DNA from: Cocos nucifera
Lineage: Eukaryota > Streptophyta > Magnoliopsida > Arecales > Arecaceae
Length of the DNA: 64,000 bases
Direction of reading: 5' to 3'
Assembly (NCBI GenBank): GCA_006176705.1
Contig: QRFJ01002107.1
Coordinates: forward strand, 186,001-250,000
Shown here: positions 1 to 11,430 of the stretch, piece by piece
How the letters are laid out: each line of letters begins with the position of its first letter
Position numbering within the stretch: position 1 is the first letter of the stretch
Position numbers and translations under genes: made by a program
The notes under the pieces: model-generated
Told to the model about the DNA's origin: nothing
The model's input: the letters and a program-made list of their open reading frames with translations, nothing else
The model's database searches: none

Positions 1-705
1 TGTTTGATTTCATACATTCCTACCTATTTTTTATGAGAAATTGATCTATCATAAGAGGATAATGAAGCATGGTTAATCAAATTTTTACTTAAAGTTTCAA
101 ACAAGGTATAAACTTCATCCTCATTTTTGCTCATAAATGCACCTCCATAGGATGTATCTACCATTTATCTATACTGATCTTCTGAACCCTCATAAAAAGC
201 TTGGATGATTTGCCACTTAGATAGACCATGGTGTGGGTATTTTCTTAGAAGTTTCTTAAGTCTTTCCCATGATTCGTGAATTTGTTCTCCTGGAAGTTAA
301 GCAAATTCAATGATAGCTTGCCTCATAGTGTTGGTTCGACCCATGGGATAATTTTTTTTAAGGAATTCATGTTGTATTTCTGTCCATGTTTGAATTGATT
401 TTCTTATTGTTGCAAGCCAGTACTTGGCTTTATCTTTTAATGACAAAGGAAACAAGGTCAGTCTAAGGGCATCATCAGAAAAATTCTAAATTTTTACCAT
501 CGAGCAGATTTCTAAGAATTCATCTAGATACTTGTAAGAATCTTCATTGGTATTCCCATAGAAAGATGGAAACTTCTAAATTATGGTTGATTTCATAATG
601 GTTAGTAGGGATATTAGGTAATTAGATACAAGTCAATGGGTTATAGATAGAAGGAATAAAGTATTTCTTTATCTGTTTAGGTGGTTCTTCATTATTTTTA
701 GCCAT
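1..705 (-). pseudogene. G0 Athila-like gag, N-terminal part (cut by window edge)
   Basis: Read on the minus strand from an ATG at 705-703, this is the start of a Ty3/gypsy capsid (gag) protein that would form retrotransposon particles in the cytoplasm. It opens MAKNNEEPPKQIKKYF and continues with a segment like INPLTCI and a later SFYGNTNEDPYKHLDEFLEI-type block. It aligns base for base with G3 gag at about 49386-50090, which is the main support. Several in-frame stops and small indels mean it is dead. The rest of G0 (zinc knuckle, pol, 3' LTR) lies left of the window. The family assignment rests on the shared G3 copy, whose downstream protease and RT are recognisable. Confidence 0.8.
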
Positions 706-1736
706 TTGATTTTTAGGTTTTATATGAATCAATCATTCAATTTTGGAATTTAATTTAACTAGGTCAGGTAATAGCGATCTCCTACTATGCATATATTAGT
801 GCAATCCAAATGTGTGATTCAAAAAAAATTAAAAATATTTTTTTTTTATTTTTTATTTTTTTAGAGAGAAGAAAAGAGAAGAGAAAGAAGTTTGATGTTA
901 ATTAGAAAACAAGTTACTGACTAAGGGTTGTCCTAGATTTAAATAGCTCCTAACTTTCAAGATCACCTTCAAGCCCTCCAAGTAGAGAATGAACCATCAA
1001 TTGGCCAGGTAACTATAAGGTTGGTGGGAGTCTCTCCATTGCTTGCTTTAGACACCAATTATGCTTGGCCAGATAAGCTAATAGAATCAATTATAAACCA
1101 CCTTCCTTTAGGTTCACTCATTTCTAAACCACTTTCCTTAGACATCAGTTAAATTGACTAACCTTAACCTAGTCCAACTCTTAGGATTTCTTGTCCTATT
1201 GAGCTTGAGTTCCTAGGGCTAATGTCTAATTGATTTTAATTTAGTGGCTTAGGTCAATGATGGATGTTGGTTGATTGTTTGTGGGCCAAGAAAGGGTGAT
1301 CAAATTCTTACCTTATCTTATTTAATTGGGTTTGCCCTTAATTTGATTTAATATGAATATACATAAAAAAAAAATATTCAAGCAAGGGGTTCTATGAATT
1401 TTGAGAAGCTTACCTTGCCTCCAGCAAGCACCAAAAGAAATAAAAATAAAAATAAAACTAATATGATGGATGCTCTAAGCAATTAAGATTTCTACTCTTA
1501 TCATGATATTTTTAATTAGATTTAAGGAGATAATTTTTAATTAATTTAAAAATAAAATAAATAATATTTGAAAAAAAGATTTAGGGTTTAGGATTGATCT
1601 CACCAAGTAAGATTAGAAGCTTCCTCCTAGCCCTAATTTTTTCTTTTTTTCTTCTTTTTTATCTATAAAATAAATAAGAAAAAATTAGTAAATAATAAAA
1701 AAAATTAAAAAAAAATTAAAAATTTTATTTTTTATG
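706..1736 (-). other. G0 untranslated leader between primer site and gag
   Basis: A 1.0-kb non-coding leader without a believable ORF. It contains poly-T/poly-A tracts (about 828-865 and 1610-1735) and a block at 940-1340 that is clearly repeated in the leaders of G3 (50390-50770) and G4 (59820-60200). That shared block includes a GGGAGTCT-type motif near 1026 and makes G0, G3 and G4 members of one Athila-like group. Nothing else is recognised here. Confidence 0.7.
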
Positions 1737-1756
1737 CCTCCCCATTAATGATGCCA
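1737..1756 (-). promoter_or_regulatory. G0 primer binding site, decayed tRNA-Asp type
   Basis: On the minus strand it reads TGGCATCATTAATGGGGAGG, six bases inside the LTR end. From memory the Athila primer site is TGGCGCCGTTGCCGGGGA, matching the tRNA-Asp 3' end. Nearly all differences are C-to-T or G-to-A changes, as expected from deamination of methylated cytosines. Its place between LTR and leader supports the call. Confidence 0.7.
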
Positions 1757-1762
1757 AAAACT

Positions 1763-3314
1763 TGATAGATCATAATATCATCATTAAAATATCATAATTA
1801 TCAGCTTAATTCTGACTTCTTTTAAGAGGATTAAGAACTTATAGATAGTAGCAAGTCGGGTTGAATCCACTGAATGGCAGTAATCTAATTTTGAAATCTT
1901 TGATTTTTTTTTTATAAAAAAAAGAAAAGAGTTTTGAAGTCAAAAAATTAAAAAGTAGAATTTAAAGAGTAGGAAAATTAACTTGGTACTAAGATCTATT
2001 ATTTAGATCTTAACATCTACTTACAAAAAAATTAAAGAGCAATTAAAATAAAGCAGCAAAATTTAAAGAGCAAGAAATTAAAAGAGCAACAAACTAAATT
2101 TTATATTTCAAATTAAAACTCAAAATTCAAATACAATAATTGAAAAGAAAACGAGAAGAAATAAAAACTAAAACAAAAACTCTTAATCTCGAATCAGTGA
2201 TGGCATGGAGATGGCGTAGAAGTTCGGCTCTTCTTCTCAGCACCATCTACCTCGAAGCAACCTTCAACCAAAGCCTAGCTCCCACCCTTTACCATCGCTT
2301 CACCTAGATTAGATGCCTCAACTCTGGAGTCCTAGGTTCTTTAAATAGCTGCTGGAGGGCTGGAGTAATTGCTATCAATCGATATGGGACCAAAATAGTG
2401 TATAAAATCATGTATATGGAAGAATCTAGGTGAAAATAAGATTAAAACATTGTTTGGATCAAATTTTGCTCTTCTAGATGAAGTCTGGCCATCAGATGGG
2501 GATCAAACGGTCCAAAAAATGCCAAAAATGGATGTGTAATAGCCCAAATCTAGTTGGAAAAGATTCTAGCCATCCGATCATACTTGATGGAGAAGATTGG
2601 GCCATTGGATCATTGTCTGAGAGATTGGATCACTGTTGGGAGCTACTTCGACTATCAAATCAAAGTCTGGAGCATGCGTGGTCATCAGATCATGCACTGG
2701 GCTTGTAGAGTTTGAATTAAACTTGGAACTAACCACCACCGTCCAATCTTGACCGACAGCATCTTGAACCATCTGATCATGCTTTACTATCTAGATGGAC
2801 CATGGTGGACCATGCTTTGTGAAGACCACAGCAAATTAGCATGTAGTATGGCCCAGAAATGATCAAAATACTCCTGCTAAGAGGCCCACGATGAGCCATG
2901 ATGAATTTGACATCACGTTGACGTCAGCGGTGCTGGGACTTGGTAGCTTGTTGGCGTGGGTCGACTGGTCAGCTGGGCTTGAAAGCACAAACTAAGTTAA
3001 ATTGCTAGGCGCATTTAGATGCATCGGTTGGGCCGAATGGCTAGGCACGCTGGCTAAGCCAGCTGTGCTGGCTGAGCTTGAGCCGTTTCAATTTTTATTT
3101 TATTTTTATTTTTTTATTTTTTTGAAAATTCATATTGGATCCATTTTAACTCTAATTTGCTCTAAATTTATTTCATTATGGCCAAAAAAATGAGCTCTTT
3201 TTATTGATAAACTTATTTTTTTATTAAATTAATAAAAATATTAATTTTTTAAAAAATAAATATAAATTAATAAATAAATTAATATTTTTATTAATAAATT
3301 TGTGATACTTATCA
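1763..3314 (-). repeat. G0 5' LTR (Athila-like)
   Basis: A 1552-bp LTR in minus orientation with inverted ends, TGATAGATCA on the left and TGATACTTATCA on the right. Both ends are defined by comparison with the G3 LTR (51238-52871): similarity stops at the same bases and the flanks differ. The right half is GC-richer, with repeated GCTGGCT-like words around 2990-3090, followed by an AT-rich hairpin next to the terminus. CTATC at 3315-3319 would be the target duplication, but the partner lies outside the window. Confidence 0.85.
3227..3296. repeat. Inverted repeat at the LTR terminus (G0)
   Basis: Arms 3227-3244 (AATTAATAAAAATATTAA) and 3279-3296 match at 17 of 18 bases, with an AT-rich loop of 34 bases. 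The same hairpin sits at the same place in the G3 LTR (52786-52803 and 52836-52853). Confidence 0.75.
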
Positions 3315-3707
3315 CTATCCACATAAGAAGATGATGAAGGAGATTCCGATCATGTGTCGATCGAACTACTGTCAGAGATCATATCGAAGGCAAATGAAGG
3401 AGATCCTTTTCTGATTTTAGAAATCAAATCAAGTAAGAAGAATATCTCCAAACCTGACCCAAGTGGATACCAATAGAGGCCGAACGTGTGCGCGGCTAGA
3501 AGAGAACTTTGGAACCTATTCTGATCATCACAACAAGTAGATCGTCTACTTGCAACAGGTGGTATTTTGAATACCTTATGCAAGCCTTTAGTTTCAGATT
3601 TATACAATCAGATCTAAGAATTCTTAGATTTGATCAGATCAGATTAAATTTTTTAAAATTCGCTACATCAGATCCGATCTGATCGGTTAGATCTATTAGA
3701 TCCTTCA
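3315..3707 (+). repeat. A1 5' LTR, 3' remnant
   Basis: Diverged from but alignable to the end of the A2 LTR (about 11090-11416): both carry a GTGGATACCA/GTAGATACCA box followed by AGAGGC, a TCATCACA box, and the terminal TCCTTCA. It ends at 3707, followed by AC and the primer site. The 5' two kilobases of the LTR are missing because of the G0 insertion or a deletion. Confidence 0.7.
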
Positions 3708-3709
3708 AC

Positions 3710-3722
3710 CAGTATTAGAGCC
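3710..3722 (+). promoter_or_regulatory. A1 primer binding site (iMet type, decayed)
   Basis: CAGTATTAGAGCC stands two bases after the LTR end and corresponds to TGGTATCAGAGCC at 11419 in A2, the usual copia initiator-Met primer site. Differences are transitions. Confidence 0.75.
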
Positions 3723-5228
3723 AAATTTCTAGATTTGTAGATCTAGATTATATAGATCTGAATTTAATTTTTGATGAGATCAAAATAGGATCTGAATTTT
3801 ATTACATGAGATGTAATCTAAAATGATACATGAGATGTATACAAAGCATGATTAGATTAGATCTTATCTCACATATATGATATATGTTATAGATCTAGTT
3901 CTACTAATAGTAGTAAATTATTTTCTGAATGAGGTAGTCCTCTTGGCCATTCGGTCATAAAAGTAAGAAGGGCTTTAAAGACCCTCTCTTCCTATTTGAT
4001 GGGGTGCTTTTATGGCATGTAGAGATGCTGTGTGTCTATCCTTAGGAGGAAAAATCAAAACTCACTTTCTGCTAAACCCTAGATTTAAAAATCCTAAGAT
4101 CTACTTTCATGCTTTGTTATATTGAACAATGTTACACTTAATTAAGAATTAAATTATGAAACCAATTAGATCTGAAATTGAGAATTAAAGATCTAAGACA
4201 CCTTCATAAAACATGGGTTCAAGGTATGGGTAGCTTGAGCAGTTGATCAAACCGATTCAAGAGTTGGTTAGGATGGGATCAAGAGTGCTCAAAATTGACC
4301 AACCCAATAGTTATAAGTTTGGTCAAGATTGATTAACAGCCATATGTGATCGATCACCTCAAGACCTAATCTAGCTCCATGGTTCGAGCCTAGATTGTAG
4401 GCAAACCAGATCAATTCTGGATTGACAATTTGATATCTAAGGTATGTCCAACGGATACGACTGATGGTTTTTAATTGGGAGCTACTTACCCATGATTCAT
4501 CTGAAGTTGAGTTAATGGCAATCCCTTCCATAGATCTTACTTACCTAGCTAATTAGGTCAATCAAGTTTTGTATTGGGTTGCCAACAATTCAAGCTAACC
4601 CATGCCACTAGGTGAGTTATACTTATTATGACTAGTTTAAATAAAGATCTAAATTAAAATCTTTCTAAGAAATATTAAGTCTAGCAATCTTCCACCATCG
4701 TAGTTATGCGGGCCCTTCTCGGAATTGATTGTTCTCGGCTGGATACAGTGGTTTAATTGCACCGAGAAGATGGAACCACAACTATTAGGCATTGGATGTG
4801 ATGGATTGAAGGAAGGGTTTAGCTCAATATTTTAGAAATGGTGAGGGTCCCAATCACGAATCCATTTCATGCAAATGGTGGGTTTGACTTAACTAAAGAG
4901 TGGAGCAATATTCTGGGCATGGTGTACTTTATAAATTAGAGATTAGAATTGAATGCACCATATTTAAAAACATATTGGACAAGAGTTGTCCACTCATCGG
5001 TCTACTCATCGGCTCACTGATCACCAAAACTGTTAGGAAGGTGGTGAGCCAATCGGTGGGACTGCACCATCCACTAAAAATCTTTGATCGTGGAGATTTT
5101 TATATTTCTTCTAATGGAGTGTAGGGACCCAAGAAAATAATAGGAGTCTAAATTTATTTTAAAATAAATTTTTTAAAATAAATTAATTAAGTTAAATATA
5201 AATCTAATTAGAAACTTTGACTCTCTAT
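3723..5228 (+). other. A1 untranslated leader
   Basis: A 1.5-kb non-coding leader collinear with the A2 leader. Shared blocks include TCCACCATCGTAG followed by GCGGGCCCTT (about 4690-4717 and 12750-12781). In A1 an inverted repeat TTCTCGG (4732-4738) / CCGAGAA (4762-4768) lies just after this block. The ORFs here are not shared with A2 as proteins, so I treat them as chance. Confidence 0.65.
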
Positions 5229-6075
5229 ATGAAAATGTCTGCTTCCAACCTCCTAGCCAGGATTTTAGAGACCAACTATCTGACCAGACATAATTTTAAG
5301 GATTGGCTTTAGAACTTAAATTTTTTTTTGAATTTTGAAAAGCTAATCTATGTCCTAAACTAGGACCTTCCTCCTCTTCCAGCCCATCCAACCATTGATC
5401 AAAGAGCGTCTTATGAGAAGTGGCTAGATGATGACAACAAGGTTAGGTGCTATGTATTGGCCCTAATATCAAATGAATTGCAGCACCAATACGAAGACAT
5501 GAAGACTGCCAATCAGATGTTGGCTCACCTATAAGAGTTGTATGGTGAGCAGAGTCATGCAGCACGCTACGAAGTGTCCAAGCGACTCTTTAAGGCATAG
5601 ATGCGTAATAGACAGTCGGTCCATGATCATTGCTTATCGATGACCGAGGACTTAGACGAGCTTTAGAAGCATGGAATATCGATAGATAAGGACTTGCAGG
5701 TTGATTTGATCCTACAATCCTTAACTGATTCATATGGATAGTTTATAGTAAACTTCTATATGAATAAGATCCAGTGCACCTTAGCTGAGTTGATGAACAT
5801 GCTAGTGACTACTGAGGAGACCTTGAAGAGTTCAAGGAGCTCAGTACATGCTATGGAGCAAACTTCTTCCAAGAGAAAATTCTTAGGGAAGAAGAAGAAG
5901 TATGTGAAGAAGTAGAAGATAGAGGGGAAGAAGAAGGAGAAGAAGATAGAGCCGAAGAAGAATGTTGTGGAGAAGGGAAAGTATTTCTACCATAACTCCA
6001 ATGGCCAGTAGAAGCAAAACTGTCCTATTTACTTGATAAGCCTGAAGAATAATAGGGAAGGAGGTTCTTCTGAAG
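5229..6075 (+). pseudogene. A1 copia gag
   Basis: Capsid and nucleocapsid part of a copia polyprotein. The ATG at 5235 (MSASNLL) matches the A2 start; another ATG lies at 5229 in the same frame. A copia gag (UBN2-like) domain follows, with HPTIDQRASYEKWL, then MKTANQMLAHL, then LVTTEETLKSS. A lysine-rich stretch at about 5870-5975 leads to a zinc knuckle at 5980-6030 (consensus CFHCNTDGHWKRNCP) that has lost its first two cysteines (YFYHN) and carries a stop. At least six in-frame stops make it a pseudogene. Normal length for the family is kept, so decay is by point mutation. Confidence 0.85.
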
Positions 6076-8861
6076 GTATGCTCGTGATTGAGATGAATCT
6101 AACAGTTTCTTCTGCATCCAGTTGGGTGCTTGACTCTAGATCTAGTGCTCATCTATGGACTTCTTTGTAGGATCTTGAGGATAGCAGGAGGCTAAGGGAT
6201 GATGAAATGGTCCTATGCATAAAAAGTGGAGCAAAGATTACTGTTGTGGCCATGGAAACATATCCTCTACAACTACCATTTGAGAGCATCTTAAAAGTTA
6301 GAGACTATTTTTATGTACCTACTGCAAGTAGGAATCTAATTTTTATCTCCTATTTAGCACATGATGGATATGTAATTAGTTTTCATAAGGACCACTGTAT
6401 TATTCTTTTTGAAAAAAATAAAATTGAAAATGGTTTCTTAATTAATAGTCTCTATCAGTTGCATGTTGATGTACCTATAAATTATATCGAAAAAGTGTGA
6501 ATGCTATAGGATCTAAATGACCTAGAGATAATGTAAATGAAAGATACATGTGGCATCTTAGGCTAAGGTCATATAGTAGAAGACATGATTAATAAATTAG
6601 AAAAAATTGGACTAATGGGTCCGCTGACTTTCGAGTCATGTCCAATTTATGAGTCATGCCTTCAAGATAAAAAACAAAGCTGCCCTTTGTAAGACATAGG
6701 GAAAGGACCATAGAGTTACTAGCTCTGGTGCAAATAGATATTTGCGGTCCATTTGATGTACTAGCCAAAGGTGATTTAGTCTTCTTCAGTATATTTATCA
6801 ATAATTTTTCTTAGTATGGGTATGTACACCTTATGCTTCATAAGTCTGAGGCCTTTGAAAAGTTCAAAAAATTCAGACATGAAATAGAAAAACAAACTAG
6901 AAAGCCTATTAAGATTTTTCAATCAAATCGAGGAAGTGAATACCTTAGTAAGAAATTTTTAAACTATCTCAAGGATAATGGCATAGTCTCATAGTGGACT
7001 TCACCTGAAACACATCAACTTAATGAGATCTTAGAATAGAGAAATCGGACCCCATTAGATTGGTCTGATCCATGATGAGCTTCATAGATCTTTCTATTTT
7101 TTTGTGGGGGACATAGTCTTATAATAGTTATTTATGTACTGAATAAGGTTCTTTCTAAAACCATTCCTACCATACCATAAAAGATGTGGCATGATAAGAA
7201 ATTGAGTCTAAGTCATCTCAAGATTTGGGGTTGTCTGGCCTATGTCAAAAGATAATAGGCGAATAAGTTAGAATCTAGGTCCCTTAGAGCTCGATTCATC
7301 ATATATCCTATTAAGTCTTTGGGATATTACTTCTATCTTTCAGAGGACCACAATATGATTGTGAGTCGACATGCAATTTTTTTTGAGAAATATTTTGTTC
7401 AAGATGGTGGCATAGAAAAATAGATCAGGCTATAAGAGAAAGTCTCTTAAGAGCAATGAGCCAAGGAACCTTAGGAACCTAGTCAGTTTGAGCCAATCCA
7501 TACACTATCTCCTCTACCTCGTAAGTCAAGTAGGATTTTCCATCCTCCTGAGAGATACGTAGGTATTATTTTAGAGGATGTAGAGAAAATATTCCTTATA
7601 GAAAATGGGGTACATGGAGATGATCCCAAAATCTATAACGAGATGATATCAGATATCGACTTCGAGAAAATGGCAAGAGGCAATAAAGTCAGAAATTGAC
7701 TTAATGCACTCAAACCAAGTTCCAAGTCTAGGCCTTGGTAGATCTATCTAAAGGTATTGTACCTATTGGACGTAAATAAATTTTTAAGAGAAAGATTAGT
7801 GCAGATGAAAATATGGAGACATTCAAGACTAGATTAGTGGTGAAAGGATATAGTCAACACGAAGGCATTAACTATCAAGATACCTTCTCGCCAGTGGCCA
7901 TGCTTAAAGCCATCTGCATATTGATTGCCATTACAATATATTTTGATGATGAAATATGGCAAATGGATGTGAAAATGATATTCTTAAATGGATATCTTAA
8001 GAAAAATATCTATATGGAACAGTCGCTTGGTTTCATCTTCAGTGATAGTGATCATAAGGTTTGCAAGCTGTAAAGATCTATCTATGAACGTAAGCAAGCA
8101 TCTCAGAGTTGGAATGCTCGTTTCAATGATATAATTAAATCGTTTGGTTTCATTAAGAATGAGGAAGAGCCCTGGGTGTTCAAAAAGATTAGTAGGAGTG
8201 CTGTTATCTTCTCGTATTATACATGGATAACATCCTCCTAATTGAGAATAATATTCCCATATTGACCTCGGTCAAAGTATAGTTGTTTAAGGAGTTTTCT
8301 ATGAATAACCTAGATGAGGCATCCTTTATCTTGGGGATCAAAGTCTATAGAGATAGATTAAGAAGGATGCTAAGTTTATCACAGAAGATGTACAATATTA
8401 AGGAGATGCTGAAAAGGTTCAACATGGAGAACTCCAAGAAGGGTCATCTACCCTTCAAATATGGGATTCACTTCTCCAAAAATATGTGCGCCAACACATC
8501 ATAAGAGAGTGAACACATGAGAAAGATTCCTTATGCATCAGCAATAGGGAGCCTCATGTATGTCATGCTTTGTATACGATCTGATATCGCCCATGCTGTG
8601 AGTATCACAAGTATGTATCAATCGAATCCAGGCGAAGAGCACTAGACTTCTGTGAAATGTATCCTTAAGTACTTGAGAAGGACTAAAAACATATTTTTGA
8701 TCTTTAATAATGGAGAACTCCAAGTATAGAGGTATACAGACTAGGACTTTATGTCTGATATTTATGATCGAAAGTTGACATTAGGAAGCTTGTTCTTGTA
8801 TAATGGTAGTGCTGTAAACTGGAAGAGTTATAAACAGATTGTGACTACTGACTCCACCATG
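6076..8861 (+). pseudogene. A1 copia pol (protease-integrase-RT-RNase H), truncated
   Basis: Order is that of Ty1/copia. Protease: WVLDSRSSAHLW at about 6125 (consensus DSGSS, glycine lost to arginine). Integrase: a damaged GAG-pre-integrase zinc region at 6480-6680, then a core with DICGPFDV and NRGSEYL replacing the usual DRGGEYL. RT: a KARLVAKGYSQ-like segment at 7830 and QMDVKMIFLNGYL near 7970. The polymerase active site reads YMDN (8220-8231), where YVDD is expected, so the second catalytic aspartate is gone. RNase H reaches TTDSTM and stops at 8861, where B1 begins. There are many stops and frameshifts, and no activity is possible. Confidence 0.88.
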
Positions 8862-9121
8862 TGTAAGGATGGTGTGGTGCTTTTAAGCCTTAGGAGGCTA
8901 TAGGAGGAGCCAGGATGTTGGCTCCGAGAAGACTAGGATAAGTGTAGTCCTAGGGCTAGGATAGGAGCTGTCCTAGGATGAAGGCAGCATATAGCCCTGC
9001 ACAGGCTTAAGGTTTAGATGTGAGGACCTTAAGGGGCTTGGCAAGTGCTCTAAAGATCTGGGACATAAGGTGGAGCAAAGGATAAGAGCTAGGAGAAGAA
9101 TCAGTCAAGAGAAGGGGCTGA
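8862..9121 (+). repeat. B1 5' LTR, left piece
   Basis: Starts TGTAAGGATGG exactly where A1 RNase H stops and ends GGGGCTGA, followed directly by the A2 LTR. Across the A2 insertion, GGGGCTGA continues as CACATAGGTGGATTGG at 19551. This matches the mini-element LTR order (32680-32720), where a GATCAGCCAACATAC region leads into GGGCTGGCTCGA. Confidence 0.7.
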
Positions 9122-11416
9122 TGTTAGATATGTGTGTCCTAGAAGTCAGATTGGCTGACACTTGTAATACACTTCTAAAGATAAAATTTTAATTTTAATT
9201 ATAAATAATAAAATAGATTATTTTCTATCATAGTGTGTATTTGAAAGTGTCTGTGATACATCTCTTGAGTTAATGGTAATGATAGTTCATATTTTCAAGA
9301 GTTGAAAATTTAATACATGAATTTTCATTATTAACTCATAAAATACTCCCGACCGTAGGATCATCATGAGGATCGTGATTGATCTAGAAGGTTGGTGTAC
9401 GATCACTTTTTTTGGATAGTTGAGTCTTGAGTCTATGGTGTAGAGATACCGGAGTGAGAGTACAAGTACTCGTTAGAGAATGAGAAAACTGAGCATGACC
9501 ACCTCGAGCAGTCATGAGGAAGTCTACCTTCTCATCGATGACTAGCTCGAAGCTATAGTAGTGTATCTGATTCTTTGGCCTGAGGTGCATCGGTAGTTCA
9601 CCTTGAGGGTGTTATAGTTTGACTACACCATAACTTGATCTCCTAGCCATTCGAAATTCTGAGGTGTATATTGGCTATAGCATGTTCATTGTAAAAATTA
9701 GATTGCACCAATAGGGGATCTATCTACCTTGGTAGATGAGGAGTAGCCCTATGATGATCAAGAGAATCAAGTCCATAAGCCCATGGCCATGGTAGAGTGA
9801 AATAATAGAAAGAGTTTCTATTAGGATTTTCACATTGGACTTGAATCAAATGATTAATTCATATCATGAAAATTAGGGTTTGACGAGATCACCTTAACCC
9901 TAATTCGATCGGGGCTCAAGATAGAGGAACTTAATCACATAGGTAATTGCACCGAGAGGTTTGCTTTCAATTCTGATGGATTGCCACCATATGCTGCTAG
10001 GTGTTACTGATGGATTTTTGGAGCAATTAGAATGATTTGGATGATCGATCATACTAGTTGTCTGAATCAAAAAAATTTTGATCCATCAAAAGGTGTTTTG
10101 ATGATGTCAATGATAGAGATCACGACACATCCCATTACCATACGGAACTAAACCTAATTGGGTCACACAAATAAGGATTTGGATTTAGATATCATCAATT
10201 GGATTATCTCAGTTCAATTGATTTGAATAAGATTCAATTAGGTTCAAGAAAATCATGCTAGCACACGATTGAGCCTAATGTTCTCCTTTAATAATCATTA
10301 AAGCTTGTCTCGACTGAGCCAAATATGTTTGGACTCACTCAGAAATCTTTACTTGGTCTGACTGGAGCTTGTCTAGGTCAAAAAAGGGTTGTCTTAATTT
10401 ATGAGATAAATTTGAGACAACACCTACCATTTTCCATCACCAGCTAAATCTTGTCTTCGAACATTGGTTAAATATTGACTCTGGATACTTAGACATCTGT
10501 CCATGTATCATGCACCCATAGGAGAGTACCTGGAGACTTGTCCCTCTGCTAAAAAGTAGATAGGATGGGGGTGCATGCCTTGGGAGGTGTGCACCCCATG
10601 AGGGTAAAACATGAAGTCTCATATAGATGGGACTCTAGGTTGCTTCAGGGGATCAAACTATGTGGTGCCAAGAAGTCTAGTTTGACCAGTCTTAGCGCCA
10701 CCTAAGGAGAGTTTTGAGGATCTCTCATCTGATTGGATCAGATGATGTAATCCCATCAATTAGATTTAGATTTGATTGCACAAAGGGCCATGATTGGCCA
10801 AGATGATGCGGCACTGCATGGCGCAAAAGGGTCTATATAAACCCTGTCTGCGCATAGAATTCAATTCTTTTGCCTTTAGCCCATGCCACATAGCCCCTCT
10901 CCCTCCTTCTCCATGCCACCCTCTGGTCCACTCTCACCTCTCCATGCCCAAGGGCTTTTGGGCATGAAAAAGGTGCGATCCAAGCAAGTGAAAGGCACCA
11001 GGAAAGGAAGAAGGCAGCACTGCTGCAAGAGACAATGGTTGTTCTTCAAAAGCCATTTTGAAGACCTTCAAGATCAAATCTAGATCTGATTTTTGAAGAA
11101 TTGATTGAGAAGAAGAAGATCTTCAGATCCTATCCGAGTAGATACCAGTAGAGGCTAGGCACTTGCATGGCTACATCTAGAACCTCAGGCAAACATCGGG
11201 ATATCATCACAGGATAATTGGATTACCCGAAACAAAGGTAAAATTAAATTAGATTTTATTTTTATTTTTATTTTTATTTTTATTACTAGATTAATAAGAT
11301 TAGATTTGAAAAATCTTATATCTAATTAGGATCCTAGAGAAAAAAATTTTGAAATATCCCTCCTGATCCAATCAGATCTGAACGAACCTGATCCAAAAAA
11401 TAGGTTTTTTCCTTCA
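9122..11416 (+). repeat. A2 5' LTR
   Basis: 2295 bp, TGTTAGATATGTG to CCTTCA. Its boundaries are fixed by the TSD, by the primer site after the AC spacer, and by four other family copies (17256, 30251, 38271, 62696). It contains a TATA box and a short CCCAAGGGCTTTTGGGC inverted repeat near 10950, downstream of the inferred start. Antisense and sense ORFs inside are judged non-coding. Confidence 0.93.
10834..10841 (+). promoter_or_regulatory. TATA box of the A-family LTR
   Basis: TATATAAA in the context GGGTCTATATAAACCCTG. The same box is kept at 18967-18974 in the 3' LTR and at 39982-39989 in the solo LTR, each about 580 bp before the LTR end. This is the likely RNA polymerase II promoter (U3/R border) of the family. 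Confidence 0.8.
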
Positions 11417-11418
11417 AC

Positions 11419-11430
11419 TGGTATCAGAGC
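11419..11430 (+). promoter_or_regulatory. A2 primer binding site (initiator-Met tRNA)
   Basis: TGGTATCAGAGC, intact, two bases after the LTR end. It is the standard plant copia primer site for minus-strand DNA synthesis. Confidence 0.93.

Larger units (their letters stand above)
3315..8861 (+). mobile_element. A1, truncated Ty1/copia retrotransposon
   Basis: Plus-strand copia element of family A with remnant 5' LTR, iMet-type primer site, leader, gag and pol. Its left LTR is cut by G0 at 3314/3315. Its RNase H is cut at 8861, where the B1 LTR begins (TGTAAGG). The tail and 3' LTR of A1 are not in the window. It is more decayed than its relative A2 and so is probably an older host layer. Confidence 0.85.

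Noticed and set aside
9384..9590. Antisense ORF in the A LTR, with related frames at 30416-30718 and 62909-63163
   Set aside because: It recurs only because the LTR is repeated. Lengths and frames differ between copies, no protein family is recognised, and the A2 3' LTR shows no equivalent open frame.
10883..11083. Sense ORF in the A LTR downstream of the TATA box (related frame at 18927-19196)
   Set aside because: The frame and start are not shared between the two LTRs. It is low-complexity proline/serine text in a transcribed but probably non-coding R/U5 region.
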